A DNA stretch of 64,000 nucleotides from JAJXSS01 sp964547135 (lineage in GTDB: Bacteria; Planctomycetota; Phycisphaerae; Phycisphaerales; Phycisphaeraceae): the NCBI GenBank assembly GCA_964547135.1, contig CAZJMK010000007.1, positions 1-64,000 of the forward strand. Direction: 5' to 3'. Shown here in pieces: positions 33,320-42,141 of this stretch (positions are counted from its first letter, which is position 1; each line of letters opens with the position of its first letter). The notes beneath the pieces were generated by a model. It saw nothing but the letters and a program-made list of their open reading frames with translations. It was not told the origin of the DNA and made no database searches. Made by a program: the position numbers and the translations under genes.

Positions 33320-35797
33320 TTAAATCCCCAATGCACTGCGGCGCAACAACTCCTTCACATCACCAGGCCGTTTCACCGCATACCCCTGCAACGGAATCAC
33401 ATGCTCGTGAATCGCGTCCAGTATGTCGTTGGGGAACGGGAAGAAGGTGTCCTCCACCTCATCCGCAGGTGTGATCCAATTCCGCGCCCCCACCACCACC
33501 GGCGGAGCATCCAACTCGTCAAACGCCAGTTGCGTGATCTTCGTCGCCATCGTCTGCAATACACTGCCCCGCTCACAGGCATCACTGGCCAGCACAATCT
33601 TGCGCGTCTTTTTCACCGACTCCAAAACCAGTGTGTAATCAAACGGCACAATGCTGCGGGCATCAATCACCTCCACCGACAACCCGTATTGCTCTTCCAA
33701 AACTTTTGCTGCGTCCAATGCCCGGTACAAGGTCGCCCCCACCGTCAAAATCGTCAGGTCCTTGCCGACCTTCTTCACGTCAGGCTGACCCATCGGCACC
33801 TCATACCGCCCTTCCGGGACACCGCCTTGGGCAAACATCTCCGGCATGTCGTACAACCGTTGACTTTCAAAAAACACCACCGGGTCCGTGCCCAATAGCG
33901 CCGCGTACATCAGCCCCTTGGCGTCATAGGGCGTCGCAGGGAACACCACCTTCAACCCCGGTATATGCGCACACAACGCTGTCCAATCCTGACTGTGCTG
34001 CGCTCCGTATTTACTGCCCACCGACACCCGCAACACCACCGGCATTTTCAGCAAACCGCCCGACATCGACTGCCACTTGGCGAGCTGATTGAAAATTTCA
34101 TCGCCCGATCGGCCCATGAAATCGCAATACATCAATTCCACCAACGGACGACCGCCTTCCAAGGCATACCCCACCGCTGTGCCGACAATCGCTCCTTCAC
34201 TGATCGGCGAATTGAATAATCGGTGATACGGCAAGGCCTCGGTCAGCCCGCGATACACCGCAAACGCCCCGCCCCAGTCACGGTTTTCCTCCCCGTAAGC
34301 CACCAGCGTCGGGTCGGTGTAAAACATGTCCACAATCGCTTCAAACAGCGCATCACGCATCAGCACGCACTTGCTCTTGGCCAGCGGCTTGCCCGCTGCA
34401 TCGACACCAGTGCGCGACTTGCCCACCAAACTTTTACTACGCGGGTTGTCACTGATTTTTTCAATCAACACCTCCGGCTTACGGTCCTCCAACTTTTCCA
34501 CACGACCGTTGGAAAACATCGTTTGTTCCAACAAGTTACCCGGCTGCATCAGGTCCGCGCGCGGGCTGATGTTCAAATCAATCGCCTTCTGATAGCAGCG
34601 CAGCATCATCGCATCAATGCCCGCTTTCATCGTGTCGATATCGCCCTGTTTGCATACGCCTGCTTCGATCAGTTGCTGCCCGAACACGTGCAACGGGTCC
34701 TGCTGCTGCCAGGCTTCGACTTCCTGTTTGTCGCGGTAGCTCGACGCATCGGATGGTGAGTGGCCTGAAAAACGATAGGTCACGGTATCCAGCAGCACCG
34801 GGCCGTCGCCTTTTTCGATGATCGCTTTTTTACGACCGATGGCATCGACCACCGCCAGGGGGTTAAAGCCGTCGATGCGCTCAGCGTGCATCTGATTGGG
34901 GCACAACCCTGCGCCGAGGCGCGCCAGCATTTTGAAACCCATGGTTTCGCCGACCGGTTGGCCGCCCATCCCGTAAAAGTTGTTGACGAAGTTGACGATC
35001 AACGGCAGGCCGTGTTTGTGAGCACCGGTCCATAACTCTTTGAACTGGTCCATGGTGGCAAAGCACAGGCCTTCCCACACCGGCCCGCAACCCGCCGAGG
35101 CATCGCCGATGTTGGCAATCACCAACCCCGGTTTGCGATTGACATGTTTGAAGAGGGCAGCCCCCACCGCGATGTCGCCCGATCCGCCCACGATGGCGTT
35201 GTTGGGGTAAATGCCAAAGGGCGGAAAGTAGGCGTGCATCGATCCGCCCAGCCCTTTGTTGAAGCCGGTTTCACGGGCGAATATTTCCGCCAGGGCGCCG
35301 TACACCAGGTAATCGATCGCCAGTTCGCGGGTGGTGCCTTTGAACCCTTGTTCGACGACCTTGAGGCATTGTCCGCCGAAGTAGTTTTGCATGAGGCTCA
35401 TCAGCCGGGGGTCATCGAGCTTGGCGATGGCGGACAAGCCCTTGGCCAGAATTTCACCATGGCTGCGGTGCGAGCCGTAAATGTGATCGTCCACCGTGAG
35501 CAGATACATTTCGCCCACTGCGGTCGCTTCCTGTCCGATCGACAGGTGCGCAGGCCCGCGATGGTTGTATTCGATGCCCTGGTAGTTGCCCTGACGTTTG
35601 ACGTTGTCGAGCATGGTTTCAAAGGCGCGAATCACCATCATGTCGAACTGAATGCGCAGCAGGTCAGCCTTGGTGAACTGACCCGAGGCCAATTCGTCCT
35701 TGATCGACCGGTCATAACTGTTGACCGGAATCGGTTGGAAGGTGATCTGCGCTTTGCTGCGCGCGGTTTTGGGGTCGATCATCACACTTTTGGGCAT
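33320..35797 (-). CDS. 2-oxoacid (or acetoin) dehydrogenase E1, fused alpha and beta subunits
   Basis: This thiamine-diphosphate enzyme decarboxylates a 2-oxoacid or acetoin and passes the acyl group to lipoyl-E2. The 825-aa chain joins an alpha half (IGQEATAVGEMY, HRSHGEILAKG, the ThDP motif from GDASAGCGPVWEG to NFVNNF, and RFSGHSPSD) to a beta half (from about residue 475: MRDALFEAIVDMFYTD, AYGEENRDWGGAF, PISEGAIVGTAVGYAL, FPATPYDAKGLMYAAL). Fused E1 chains are known in several phyla. AGGAG precedes the ATG. The gene is on the opposite strand to the E2 and E3 genes, with the DeoR-type regulator between. The substrate is not decided by sequence; pyruvate, branched-chain oxoacids or acetoin are candidates. 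Confidence 0.9.
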   Translation of the reverse strand: MPKSVMIDPKTARSKAQITFQPIPVNSYDRSIKDELASGQFTKADLLRIQFDMMVIRAFETMLDNVKRQGNYQGIEYNHRGPAHLSIGQEATAVGEMYLLTVDDHIYGSHRSHGEILAKGLSAIAKLDDPRLMSLMQNYFGGQCLKVVEQGFKGTTRELAIDYLVYGALAEIFARETGFNKGLGGSMHAYFPPFGIYPNNAIVGGSGDIAVGAALFKHVNRKPGLVIANIGDASAGCGPVWEGLCFATMDQFKELWTGAHKHGLPLIVNFVNNFYGMGGQPVGETMGFKMLARLGAGLCPNQMHAERIDGFNPLAVVDAIGRKKAIIEKGDGPVLLDTVTYRFSGHSPSDASSYRDKQEVEAWQQQDPLHVFGQQLIEAGVCKQGDIDTMKAGIDAMMLRCYQKAIDLNISPRADLMQPGNLLEQTMFSNGRVEKLEDRKPEVLIEKISDNPRSKSLVGKSRTGVDAAGKPLAKSKCVLMRDALFEAIVDMFYTDPTLVAYGEENRDWGGAFAVYRGLTEALPYHRLFNSPISEGAIVGTAVGYALEGGRPLVELMYCDFMGRSGDEIFNQLAKWQSMSGGLLKMPVVLRVSVGSKYGAQHSQDWTALCAHIPGLKVVFPATPYDAKGLMYAALLGTDPVVFFESQRLYDMPEMFAQGGVPEGRYEVPMGQPDVKKVGKDLTILTVGATLYRALDAAKVLEEQYGLSVEVIDARSIVPFDYTLVLESVKKTRKIVLASDACERGSVLQTMATKITQLAFDELDAPPVVVGARNWITPADEVEDTFFPFPNDILDAIHEHVIPLQGYAVKRPGDVKELLRRSALGI

Positions 35798-35952
35798 GGG
35801 CTGACTCCTGTTTTCGTATTCACCACCGAGACAACAATGTGGCTGGGTGCTAGTGGCTGGGTGCTGGGCAGACTCGCTGATGCTGGTTGTTTTTCCTAGC
35901 TACCAGCCCCTAGCCCCTAGCTCCTTTTCTCTGTGTCTCTGCGGTGAATGTT
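35798..35952. repeat. Families H and I
   Basis: Left and right arms of family H (ggctgggtgctagtggctgg near 35839 and agctaccagcccctagcccc near 35898-35921) flank a 35-bp centre and are enclosed by family I pieces (ctctgtgtctctgcggtgaa near 35930-35948). Family H recurs at 41842-41870 and 55705-55790. Confidence 0.7.
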
Positions 35953-36786
35953 TTATGGTTCTTCGTTCGACTGCGTCTGCGGGACGATCACTTCAATATT
36001 CTGCCCACGGAAAAAGGTGAGCCAGGGTTCATCGGGGGTTTGATCGGTCACCAGTTTCTGAATCCGTGGCCAATCGACCAGCTTGAACAGTGACGCACTT
36101 TGAAACTTGCTGTGATCGACCACCACGATGGTTTCGCGGGCATGTTGGATCGCCAGGCGGTACAGGTGAGCACTGTCGATGTCGGCTGCCGAGGGGCCGA
36201 AGTCCATCGCCAGGCCGTCGGCGCCGATGAAGCATTGATACCCGCGCAGTTGTTCGAGGGTGCTGGTGGCAATCGGGCCGATGGTGTCCATGCGATCGGG
36301 GCGATACTGCCCGCCCAGCATGATGAGACTGAGGTTGCCCGTGCCGTTGCCCCCGGTCATCGCCCCGCCTCCGTGATGGGTCTGCGTCACGCCCTGCAAT
36401 TCAATCGCCAATCGGGTGCTGTTCAAAATGATCGACAGATTGCGTCGCCGGCGAAGGTGGGCTGCCATTTCAAAACAGGTGGTGCCCGAATCCAAAAATA
36501 CCTGGTCGTTGTCGGTCACCAGTTCAGCGGCGAGTGCCCCGACGATTTTTTTGGCGTCGAGGTTGCGCAGGTGCTTGGCGTCAAAGGAAAACCCGGAGAC
36601 GGGCGACAGCGTCGCTCCGCCATGCACGAGGGTGAGTTTGCCATCGTCCGCCAGGCTGCGCAGATCACGGCGAATGGTGGCTTCGCTCACCGCCAGCACA
36701 GCCGACAGATCGCGCACCGTCAGGTGGGTTTTGTCCACCAGACTGGAAAGAATGCGGTCACGTCGTTGAGCTGTGGCCATGGACAT
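35953..36786 (-). CDS. DeoR-family transcriptional regulator
   Basis: A 277-aa regulator. The N-terminal HTH reads RRDRILSSLVDKTHLTVRDLSAVLAVSEATIRRDLRSLADDGKLTLVHGG, a classic DeoR signature. The sugar-phosphate sensing domain follows (FLDSGTTCFEMAAHLR, FIGADGLAMDFG, VVDHSKF). Members normally repress sugar catabolic genes and are released by a phosphorylated sugar. It lies between the E1 gene (same strand, 155 bp downstream) and the divergent E2 gene; the 219-bp AT-rich divergent gap has a perfect palindrome and a promoter. It probably controls this cluster and itself. ATG 36786 or 36780 may be the start. Confidence 0.88.
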   Translation of the reverse strand: MSMATAQRRDRILSSLVDKTHLTVRDLSAVLAVSEATIRRDLRSLADDGKLTLVHGGATLSPVSGFSFDAKHLRNLDAKKIVGALAAELVTDNDQVFLDSGTTCFEMAAHLRRRRNLSIILNSTRLAIELQGVTQTHHGGGAMTGGNGTGNLSLIMLGGQYRPDRMDTIGPIATSTLEQLRGYQCFIGADGLAMDFGPSAADIDSAHLYRLAIQHARETIVVVDHSKFQSASLFKLVDWPRIQKLVTDQTPDEPWLTFFRGQNIEVIVPQTQSNEEP

Positions 36787-36860
36787 AATCAGTCAAATCC
36801 GTTTTCGTTCGTTTGCACATAGTGAACACCAAAACGTCAAAAAAGTCAATAGTTCAATCA

Positions 36861-36876
36861 AAATAATCAATTATTT
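36861..36876. promoter_or_regulatory. Perfect palindrome, candidate DeoR operator
   Basis: AAATAAT-CA-ATTATTT lies just before the -35 box of the E2-side promoter, inside the most AT-rich stretch of the window. A regulator bound here would cover the divergent promoters of its own gene and of the E2 operon. Confidence 0.5.
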
Positions 36877-36879
36877 CAC

Positions 36880-36907
36880 TTGACAAGTGACGGATTTAAT
36901 CTAATTT
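36880..36907 (+). promoter_or_regulatory. Promoter of the E2-E3-aldolase operon
   Basis: TTGACA (36880-36885), a 16-bp spacer and TAATTT (36902-36907) lie about 100 bp before the E2 start. The -35 is perfect and the -10 is weak (3 of 6). A family E' repeat (36936-36961) sits in the 5' leader. Confidence 0.45.
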
Positions 36908-37005
36908 AGTCATATTGGTGTCTTCGGTGGTGATTGTTAGCGCCGCGACTTGTCGCGTCTGACTGGCGCAGGCAGTGGTCGCAGGCAGTACTTTTCAGGT
37001 GACCC

Positions 37006-38778
37006 ATGGCTGAGTTGAAATTGCCCGCCACCTTACCCGCTGCTTGCGCCACGTTGCGCCGTTGGTTGGTGCAACCGGGGCAGTCGTTTGCCAAGGGTGC
37101 GATATTGGCGGAGTTGGAATTGGAAGACGCCCTGATTCACCTGTCCGCCGTTGACGCGGGCACGGTGCAACAGGTGCGGGTACAGCCGGGGCAGACGGTG
37201 CAGGCTGGGGCGACTCTGGCGGTGCTTGCTTCGTCAACGCCTTCAACATCAACGTCAACATCAACGTCAACATCATCATCAACAACAGCATCACCCACGA
37301 CGGTTCAAACGGCGTCGGCGGGCCATGTCGGCAACACGAGCCAAACCAATGCCAACCGTGGAAAGGACAAACCCATGAGTAGCGATGCCGGCGAGGGTGC
37401 GACAACCGGGGGTATGACAACCGGGGGTATGACAACCGGGGGTATGACAACCGGGGGGGCGACACCGATATTGATGCCCCAGGCCGGGAACACGATGGAG
37501 GAAGGCCGGGTGCTTGCGTGGAAGGTTAAAGAGGGCGACACGATTACTGTCGGGCAGGTGATTTGTGAAATTGAAACCGACAAGGCCACGATGGAATATG
37601 AATCGCCCCTGGCGGGCAAGCTTGCGAAAATCGTTGTACCCGAAGGCGAGGCGGCACCAGTGAAGTCGCCGATTGCGTGGGTGGGGGATGGAATTTCGGA
37701 TTTCGGATTTCGGATTTCGGATTTAGAAACGAAACAAGCTGATTCGGTCACTGCGCACGACTCGATTACGGCAGCACGAACTAACACTTCCGAAAATTCG
37801 AAATTCGACGGTCTCAATGGCGGCGATAGCCGCTCAATTCGAAATTCGAAATCTTCCGAGGGTCGCCCCAAACTTTCACCCGCTGCCCGTGTTGTTGCGG
37901 CACAGCAGAACCTCGCCCCGGCGGCGCTGGCGGCTGCGGGCACCGGTTCGGGGCCGGGCGGTCGCATTCTCAGTACCGATGTGGCGAAACTGGCGAGTCA
38001 GATTGATACTCATGCAATAGCGCAGACACGCCCTCACCCTAGCCCTCTCCCGGAGGGAGAGGGGAAAAAAATCGCCGCATCAACCACAGTGGTTGCATCA
38101 ACCCCCGCGGTGGATGGTGTGACCCGCAAGCCGATTTCGAAAATGCGTCGGGCGATCGGTTTGAATTTGCAGCAATCCAAGCAGACCGTGCCGCATTTTT
38201 ACGTGCGTCAGACCATTGATGCCCAGCCGATGATCGCGTATCAGAAAGCGATGAAACCCCTGGCTGGGTGTTCGATCAACGACGTTATTTTGTATTTACT
38301 GGCACGCACCATGAAAGCGTTTCCAGCGTTTCGCAGTCGGCTGGAAGGCGACACGATGGTCGAGTTCGCGGCTGTGAACCTGGGCGTGGCGGTGGGGGTT
38401 GATGATGGGCTGGTGGTGCCGGTGCTGATGAACGCGGACAGCCGATCATTGGCGGACCTTTCGGGTGAAACCAAACGGCTGGTCGAAAACGCCCGCAAAG
38501 GCAAGCTCGAAAACTTGGGCAAGGCTACCTTCACCGTCAGCAATCTGGGCATGTTCGGCATTGAGGAATTTGCCGCCATCATCAACCCGCCGGAGGCAGG
38601 CATACTGGCCGTGAGTGCCGCCCGTGAAGGGGTGCTGGTGAAAAATGGGGCGTTGCGTGCGGGGCAGGTGATGACGCTGACGATTTCCGCCGACCACCGC
38701 ATCGTCGATGGCATGCTGGCGGCACAGTTCATGGCGGCTTTCAAACTAAATTTGGAAAACCCGGGCGCGGTGGCTTGA
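37006..38778 (+). CDS. Dihydrolipoyl acyltransferase (E2) with a degenerate first lipoyl domain and repeat-filled linkers
   Basis: E2 carries the acyl group on lipoyl-lysine and transfers it to CoA. Residues 1-75 form a lipoyl-like domain in which the lysine is replaced (ELELEDALIHL). A Thr/Ser linker and a 15-bp x4 tandem repeat follow. The second lipoyl domain (about 150-225) has the normal ETDKATMEYES with Lys193. The peripheral-subunit binding domain (KLSPAARVVAAQQNL...GPGGRILSTDV) and catalytic domain (SADHRIVDG, His564) are intact. Linkers contain family A twice (37691-37724, 37794-37855) and family L (38030-38065), all in frame. An internal ATG at 37375 with AAAGGA upstream could yield a form without the first domain. 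E3 follows downstream. Confidence 0.92.
   Translation: MAELKLPATLPAACATLRRWLVQPGQSFAKGAILAELELEDALIHLSAVDAGTVQQVRVQPGQTVQAGATLAVLASSTPSTSTSTSTSTSSSTTASPTTVQTASAGHVGNTSQTNANRGKDKPMSSDAGEGATTGGMTTGGMTTGGMTTGGATPILMPQAGNTMEEGRVLAWKVKEGDTITVGQVICEIETDKATMEYESPLAGKLAKIVVPEGEAAPVKSPIAWVGDGISDFGFRISDLETKQADSVTAHDSITAARTNTSENSKFDGLNGGDSRSIRNSKSSEGRPKLSPAARVVAAQQNLAPAALAAAGTGSGPGGRILSTDVAKLASQIDTHAIAQTRPHPSPLPEGEGKKIAASTTVVASTPAVDGVTRKPISKMRRAIGLNLQQSKQTVPHFYVRQTIDAQPMIAYQKAMKPLAGCSINDVILYLLARTMKAFPAFRSRLEGDTMVEFAAVNLGVAVGVDDGLVVPVLMNADSRSLADLSGETKRLVENARKGKLENLGKATFTVSNLGMFGIEEFAAIINPPEAGILAVSAAREGVLVKNGALRAGQVMTLTISADHRIVDGMLAAQFMAAFKLNLENPGAVA
37401..37460 (+). repeat. 15-bp tandem repeat x4 in the E2 linker
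   Basis: Four consecutive units of gacaaccgggggtat (the last ends in ggc) encode Thr-Thr-Gly-Gly-Met steps. Because 15 is a multiple of 3, copy-number change would only alter linker length. A 12-bp aacatcaacgtc array lies upstream at about 37248-37285. Confidence 0.9.
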
Positions 38779-38808
38779 AGTCGAGGAATTAGCCACGAAG
38801 TTGCATAG

Positions 38809-38910
38809 ATGGATCATGGATAAAGGATAATGGATGATGTTCAGAAAGTCGTATCAACGACCATGTCCGATGGATTGAACATTATCCATGATCCATCATC
38901 CATTAACCAT
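38809..38910. repeat. Family C inverted repeat
   Basis: Arms atggatcatggataaaggat and cattatccatgatccatcat enclose a 45-bp centre between the E2 and E3 genes. Family I pieces flank it (about 38912-38938). Transcription of E2-E3 probably reads through this hairpin. Confidence 0.8.
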
Positions 38911-38969
38911 TTCTCTCTGCGAACTCTGCGGCGAAATCGGCTCGAAAATGATGCAATAGAAGCGCGTGA

Positions 38970-40475
38970 ATGAATATGACAACGGAAGCCTATGACATAC
39001 TCGTCCTCGGAGCCGGGCCAGGGGGTTACATCGCGGCACTCAAGGCTGCCCAATTGGGTGCCAAGGTCGCCATCGTCGAAAAGCATTACCTGGGCGGTAC
39101 CTGCCTGAATTACGGGTGCATTCCCTCCAAGGCGTTGCTGGCTTCAGCGGAATTGCTGCACAGTATTCATCACGCCAGGGACTATGGCATCACGGTCCCG
39201 CAAGGTGTCAGCTTCGACTGGTCCGCCATTCAGGGGCGCAAGGACAAAGTGCTGCGTCAACTGCGCGGGGGCATCGGCAGTGCTTTCAAAAATCGAGCGG
39301 TGACGTTGCTGCCGGGGCTGGGGCGTTTGGATGGATCGGTGCAGCAGGTGATGGTGGACCCGACACAGGCCGACCCAAAGCCCCCGGGGGCACCGGGGCC
39401 GGGGGCGGGGCCGGGGGCAGCCGGTCAGCAAACGACGCCTTATGCGGTGAGGGCGAAGCAGGTGATATTGGCGGTGGGCAGTGTGCCGGTGCGTATTCCC
39501 GGTTGGCCGGGAGATGTGAATGTGGTTTGCACGTCTGACGAAGCGGTGCATTGGAAGACGCTGCCGAAAAAGTTATTGATCGTGGGGGGCGGGGTGATTG
39601 GGTGTGAGTTTGCGTGTTTGATGAATGCGCTGGGGGTGCAGGTGACGGTGGTGGAATTGCTGCCGAGGTTGCTGCCGACGCTGGATGGGGAACTGGGCGC
39701 GGGGCTGGAAAAGGTTTTCAAAGCCCGGGGCATCACACTGCATTTGCAAACCAAAGTCGATGACCTGCAACTGACGCAGGGCAGCATGATTGCACAGGCG
39801 AAATTATCAAATGGTTCGACGCTGGAGGTCGATCGCGTGCTGGTGTGTGTGGGGCGTGCCCCCAATACGAAAAACCTGGGGTTGGATGCACTGGGTGTGA
39901 ACCTGTCGAAAAAAGGGTTCGTACCGGTGGACGACACGATGCAGACCAACAAGGCTGGGCTGTATTGCATCGGCGATGCCAACGGGCGCTGCCTGCTGGC
40001 TCATGCGGCCAGTGCCCATGGTGTTGCCGCTGTGGAAAATGCCCTGGGGCATGGTCATGCTTTCACGGCTCCGATTCCGTCCGCGGTTTATACCTTCCCG
40101 GAAGTCGGAGCGGTGGGCTTGTCACAGGAGGAATGCGCTGCACAGGGGTTGCCCGTGTCGATCGGAAGGTTTCCGCTGGGGTACCTGGGCAAAGCCATGG
40201 CTGCCCTGCACACCGAAGGGTTTGTAAAAGTAATCCGTCATCGTGAAACCGAGGCGATACTGGGCGTGCACATACTGGGGCACAATGCCACGGAATACAT
40301 CGCGGCAGCGGGGACGATGCTGCATCAGAAGGCGACGGTGCGTGACCTGGCGGAAGTGGTGTTTGCGCATCCGACGTTGAGTGAAGCGATCAAGGAATCA
40401 GCGGAGAATGCGCTGGGCATGGCCCTGCACCTGCCGCCACGGAAGATACACAAGTTGGAAGCGGTGATGGTTTAA
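38970..40475 (+). CDS. lpdA: Dihydrolipoamide dehydrogenase (E3)
   Basis: This FAD enzyme reoxidises the lipoyl group of E2 and reduces NAD+. It shows the FAD motif ILVLGAGPGGYIAALKAAQLG, the redox disulfide GGTCLNYGCIPSK (Cys45, Cys50), the NAD-binding LIVGGGVIGCEFACLMNALG, YCIGDANGRCLLAHAA, and the dimer-interface motif HPTLSEAIKES. Length is 501 aa, about 30 more than usual. The excess is a Pro/Gly-rich insert at about 131-155 (PKPPGAPGPGAGPGAAG) in a surface loop of the FAD domain, encoded by a G/C-tract repeat. The E2 gene is 191 bp upstream on the same strand. Confidence 0.94.
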   Translation: MNMTTEAYDILVLGAGPGGYIAALKAAQLGAKVAIVEKHYLGGTCLNYGCIPSKALLASAELLHSIHHARDYGITVPQGVSFDWSAIQGRKDKVLRQLRGGIGSAFKNRAVTLLPGLGRLDGSVQQVMVDPTQADPKPPGAPGPGAGPGAAGQQTTPYAVRAKQVILAVGSVPVRIPGWPGDVNVVCTSDEAVHWKTLPKKLLIVGGGVIGCEFACLMNALGVQVTVVELLPRLLPTLDGELGAGLEKVFKARGITLHLQTKVDDLQLTQGSMIAQAKLSNGSTLEVDRVLVCVGRAPNTKNLGLDALGVNLSKKGFVPVDDTMQTNKAGLYCIGDANGRCLLAHAASAHGVAAVENALGHGHAFTAPIPSAVYTFPEVGAVGLSQEECAAQGLPVSIGRFPLGYLGKAMAALHTEGFVKVIRHRETEAILGVHILGHNATEYIAAAGTMLHQKATVRDLAEVVFAHPTLSEAIKESAENALGMALHLPPRKIHKLEAVMV

Positions 40476-40564
40476 CAGTAGTCGAAATGTTTAGCGCGGA
40501 CGCTTTGCGTCGGCGTATCGATTAGCGCCGCGATTGATCGCGTCTGTGAACAACGGAAAACGAC
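40476..40564. repeat. Families E and E' side by side
   Basis: Family E at 40490-40515 is followed directly by E' at 40522-40546. Both hairpins lie in the short gap between lpdA and the PHP-like gene. Confidence 0.75.
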
Positions 40565-41845
40565 ATGAACGGTTCATTCGCACAAACCTTGTCAACCCTC
40601 GGCTCGCCCGATGAACTTTGGCGCCTGTCGCGCGAGCTTCATGCGTTGCCTGCGCCACGGATACACAATGCCCATGTGCATTTGCCGCCGAACTTCAGCG
40701 CGTTTGCGACCGTTGAGCAGGCGGTGACGCTGGCGCAAACGCAGGGGCTGGTCGGGCTGGGCACGGCCAATTACTACGACTACACGGTGTACGATCGGTT
40801 CGCGGAGCTGGCGCAACAGACGGGGGTGTTTCCGCTGTTGGGGCTGGAAATATTGAGCATGGACGAAAGCCTGCGTCAGGCGGGCATCAAGGTCAACGAC
40901 CCGGGCAACCCCGGCAAGGTGTACCTTTGCGGCAAGGCGATGGCCCCCTCGGCTCAGCAATTCACATCACAAGCCCGACAAACCATCGAACGCATTCGCA
41001 GTGCCGATGCCCAGCGATTGTCAGCCATGATCGACAAACTCGAAGCCTACTTGACGCAACAAGGTGCATCGACCGGGTTGAACTACCAGGGCATTGTCGC
41101 ACGAGTTGTTGGGCGTCATGGCTGCCCGCCGGAAACCGTGTTTTTACAGGAACGTCACGTCGCACAAGCGTTCCAGGAATTACTTTTTGAAAAAATCGCT
41201 GCCCCCGCAAGGCTTGCCCAATTGAGCGCATTGTTTGGGGCTTCGACCAAGGCCAAGTCGCCGGAGGATGCGGTGACGGTGCAGAACGATTTGCGTGCGC
41301 ATTTGCTCAAAGCGGGCAAGCCGGCGTTCGTGCCTGAACCGTTTATTCAACTCGATGAGGCCCGTGAACTGGTGCTTCAACTGGGCGGCATACCCGCGTA
41401 CCCGGTACTGGCGGACGGGGCATCACCCATCTGCCCGTTTGAAGACCCGGTGACAGCCTGCATCGGTGAACTCAAAAAGCGCCAACTGTATGCGGTCGAA
41501 CTCATTCCGATTCGCAACAGCCCGTCGGTGTTGCTGCGATATGTTCAAGCGTTTCGTGCAGCAGGGTTGGTGGTGACCGCGGGCACGGAACACAACACGC
41601 TCGACCTGTTGCCCCTGGCACCAACCTGCGTGAAAGGGGCAGCGTTGCCGATGGAAGTGGTCCCCGTTTTCTGGGAAGGGTTTTTGGTATTGGTCGCGCA
41701 TCAATACCTCACCAGTGTCGGGGCAGCGGGCTTTGTGCAAAGCAATGGTGAATTGTGTGCCGGTTTTGCAAATGCGGATGAACGCATCAGCGGGTTTGCG
41801 AAATTGGGTGCGGTGGTGTTGGAAAGATTTGTAAGAAGGGGCTAG
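40565..41845 (+). CDS. PHP-like (amidohydrolase/phosphoesterase fold) protein of unknown function
   Basis: The 426-aa protein begins a metal-site-like segment RIHNAHVHLPPNFSAF near residue 32. It continues LVGLGTANYYDYTVYDRFAELAQQTGVFPLLGLEI, which is the layout of a PHP or TIM-barrel metal hydrolase. Later stretches AVELIPIRNSPSVLLRYVQAFRAAGLVVTAGTEHNT resemble the C-terminal metal-binding part. I do not recognise a characterised member. Its place directly before the aldolase/SDR gene, behind the E2-E3 genes, suggests a catabolic step such as hydrolysis or dephosphorylation of a sugar derivative; this is inference. Confidence 0.55.
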   Translation: MNGSFAQTLSTLGSPDELWRLSRELHALPAPRIHNAHVHLPPNFSAFATVEQAVTLAQTQGLVGLGTANYYDYTVYDRFAELAQQTGVFPLLGLEILSMDESLRQAGIKVNDPGNPGKVYLCGKAMAPSAQQFTSQARQTIERIRSADAQRLSAMIDKLEAYLTQQGASTGLNYQGIVARVVGRHGCPPETVFLQERHVAQAFQELLFEKIAAPARLAQLSALFGASTKAKSPEDAVTVQNDLRAHLLKAGKPAFVPEPFIQLDEARELVLQLGGIPAYPVLADGASPICPFEDPVTACIGELKKRQLYAVELIPIRNSPSVLLRYVQAFRAAGLVVTAGTEHNTLDLLPLAPTCVKGAALPMEVVPVFWEGFLVLVAHQYLTSVGAAGFVQSNGELCAGFANADERISGFAKLGAVVLERFVRRG

Positions 41846-42141
41846 GTGCTGGGAGCTGGGAAAACAAGACAACGATCATTAGTTCTGCGCAGTCACCGGC
41901 CTCAAGGCGCCAAGCAGAGCGGAAAGAAGATTCACCGCAGAGAACGCAGAGATCGCTGAGAGGAAAAGCAACAAGTTTCAATACAAGGAAGATGTCGTGT
42001 GTCGGAAAGAGACGAAACAGATGAATCATGGAGAAAGAATGACGGATGATGTTCAGAAAAGAGTTTCAATCATGATGTTTTTGGTTTGAACATTATCCAT
42101 CATCCATCATCCATGATCCATGATTTTTAAGGATTGCCCCC
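41846..42141. repeat. Spacer with families H, I and C
   Basis: A half copy of family H (about 41842-41866), a family I piece (ttcaccgcagagaacgcaga, about 41931-41960) and a full family C inverted repeat (42021-42123) fill the gap. A ribosome binding site (AAGGATTGCCCCC) then precedes the next ATG. Confidence 0.7.

Noticed and set aside
35144..35899. 251-aa plus-strand frame opposite the E1 gene
   Set aside because: It overlaps a well-supported thiamine-dependent E1 gene and extends into family H repeats; no motif is present.
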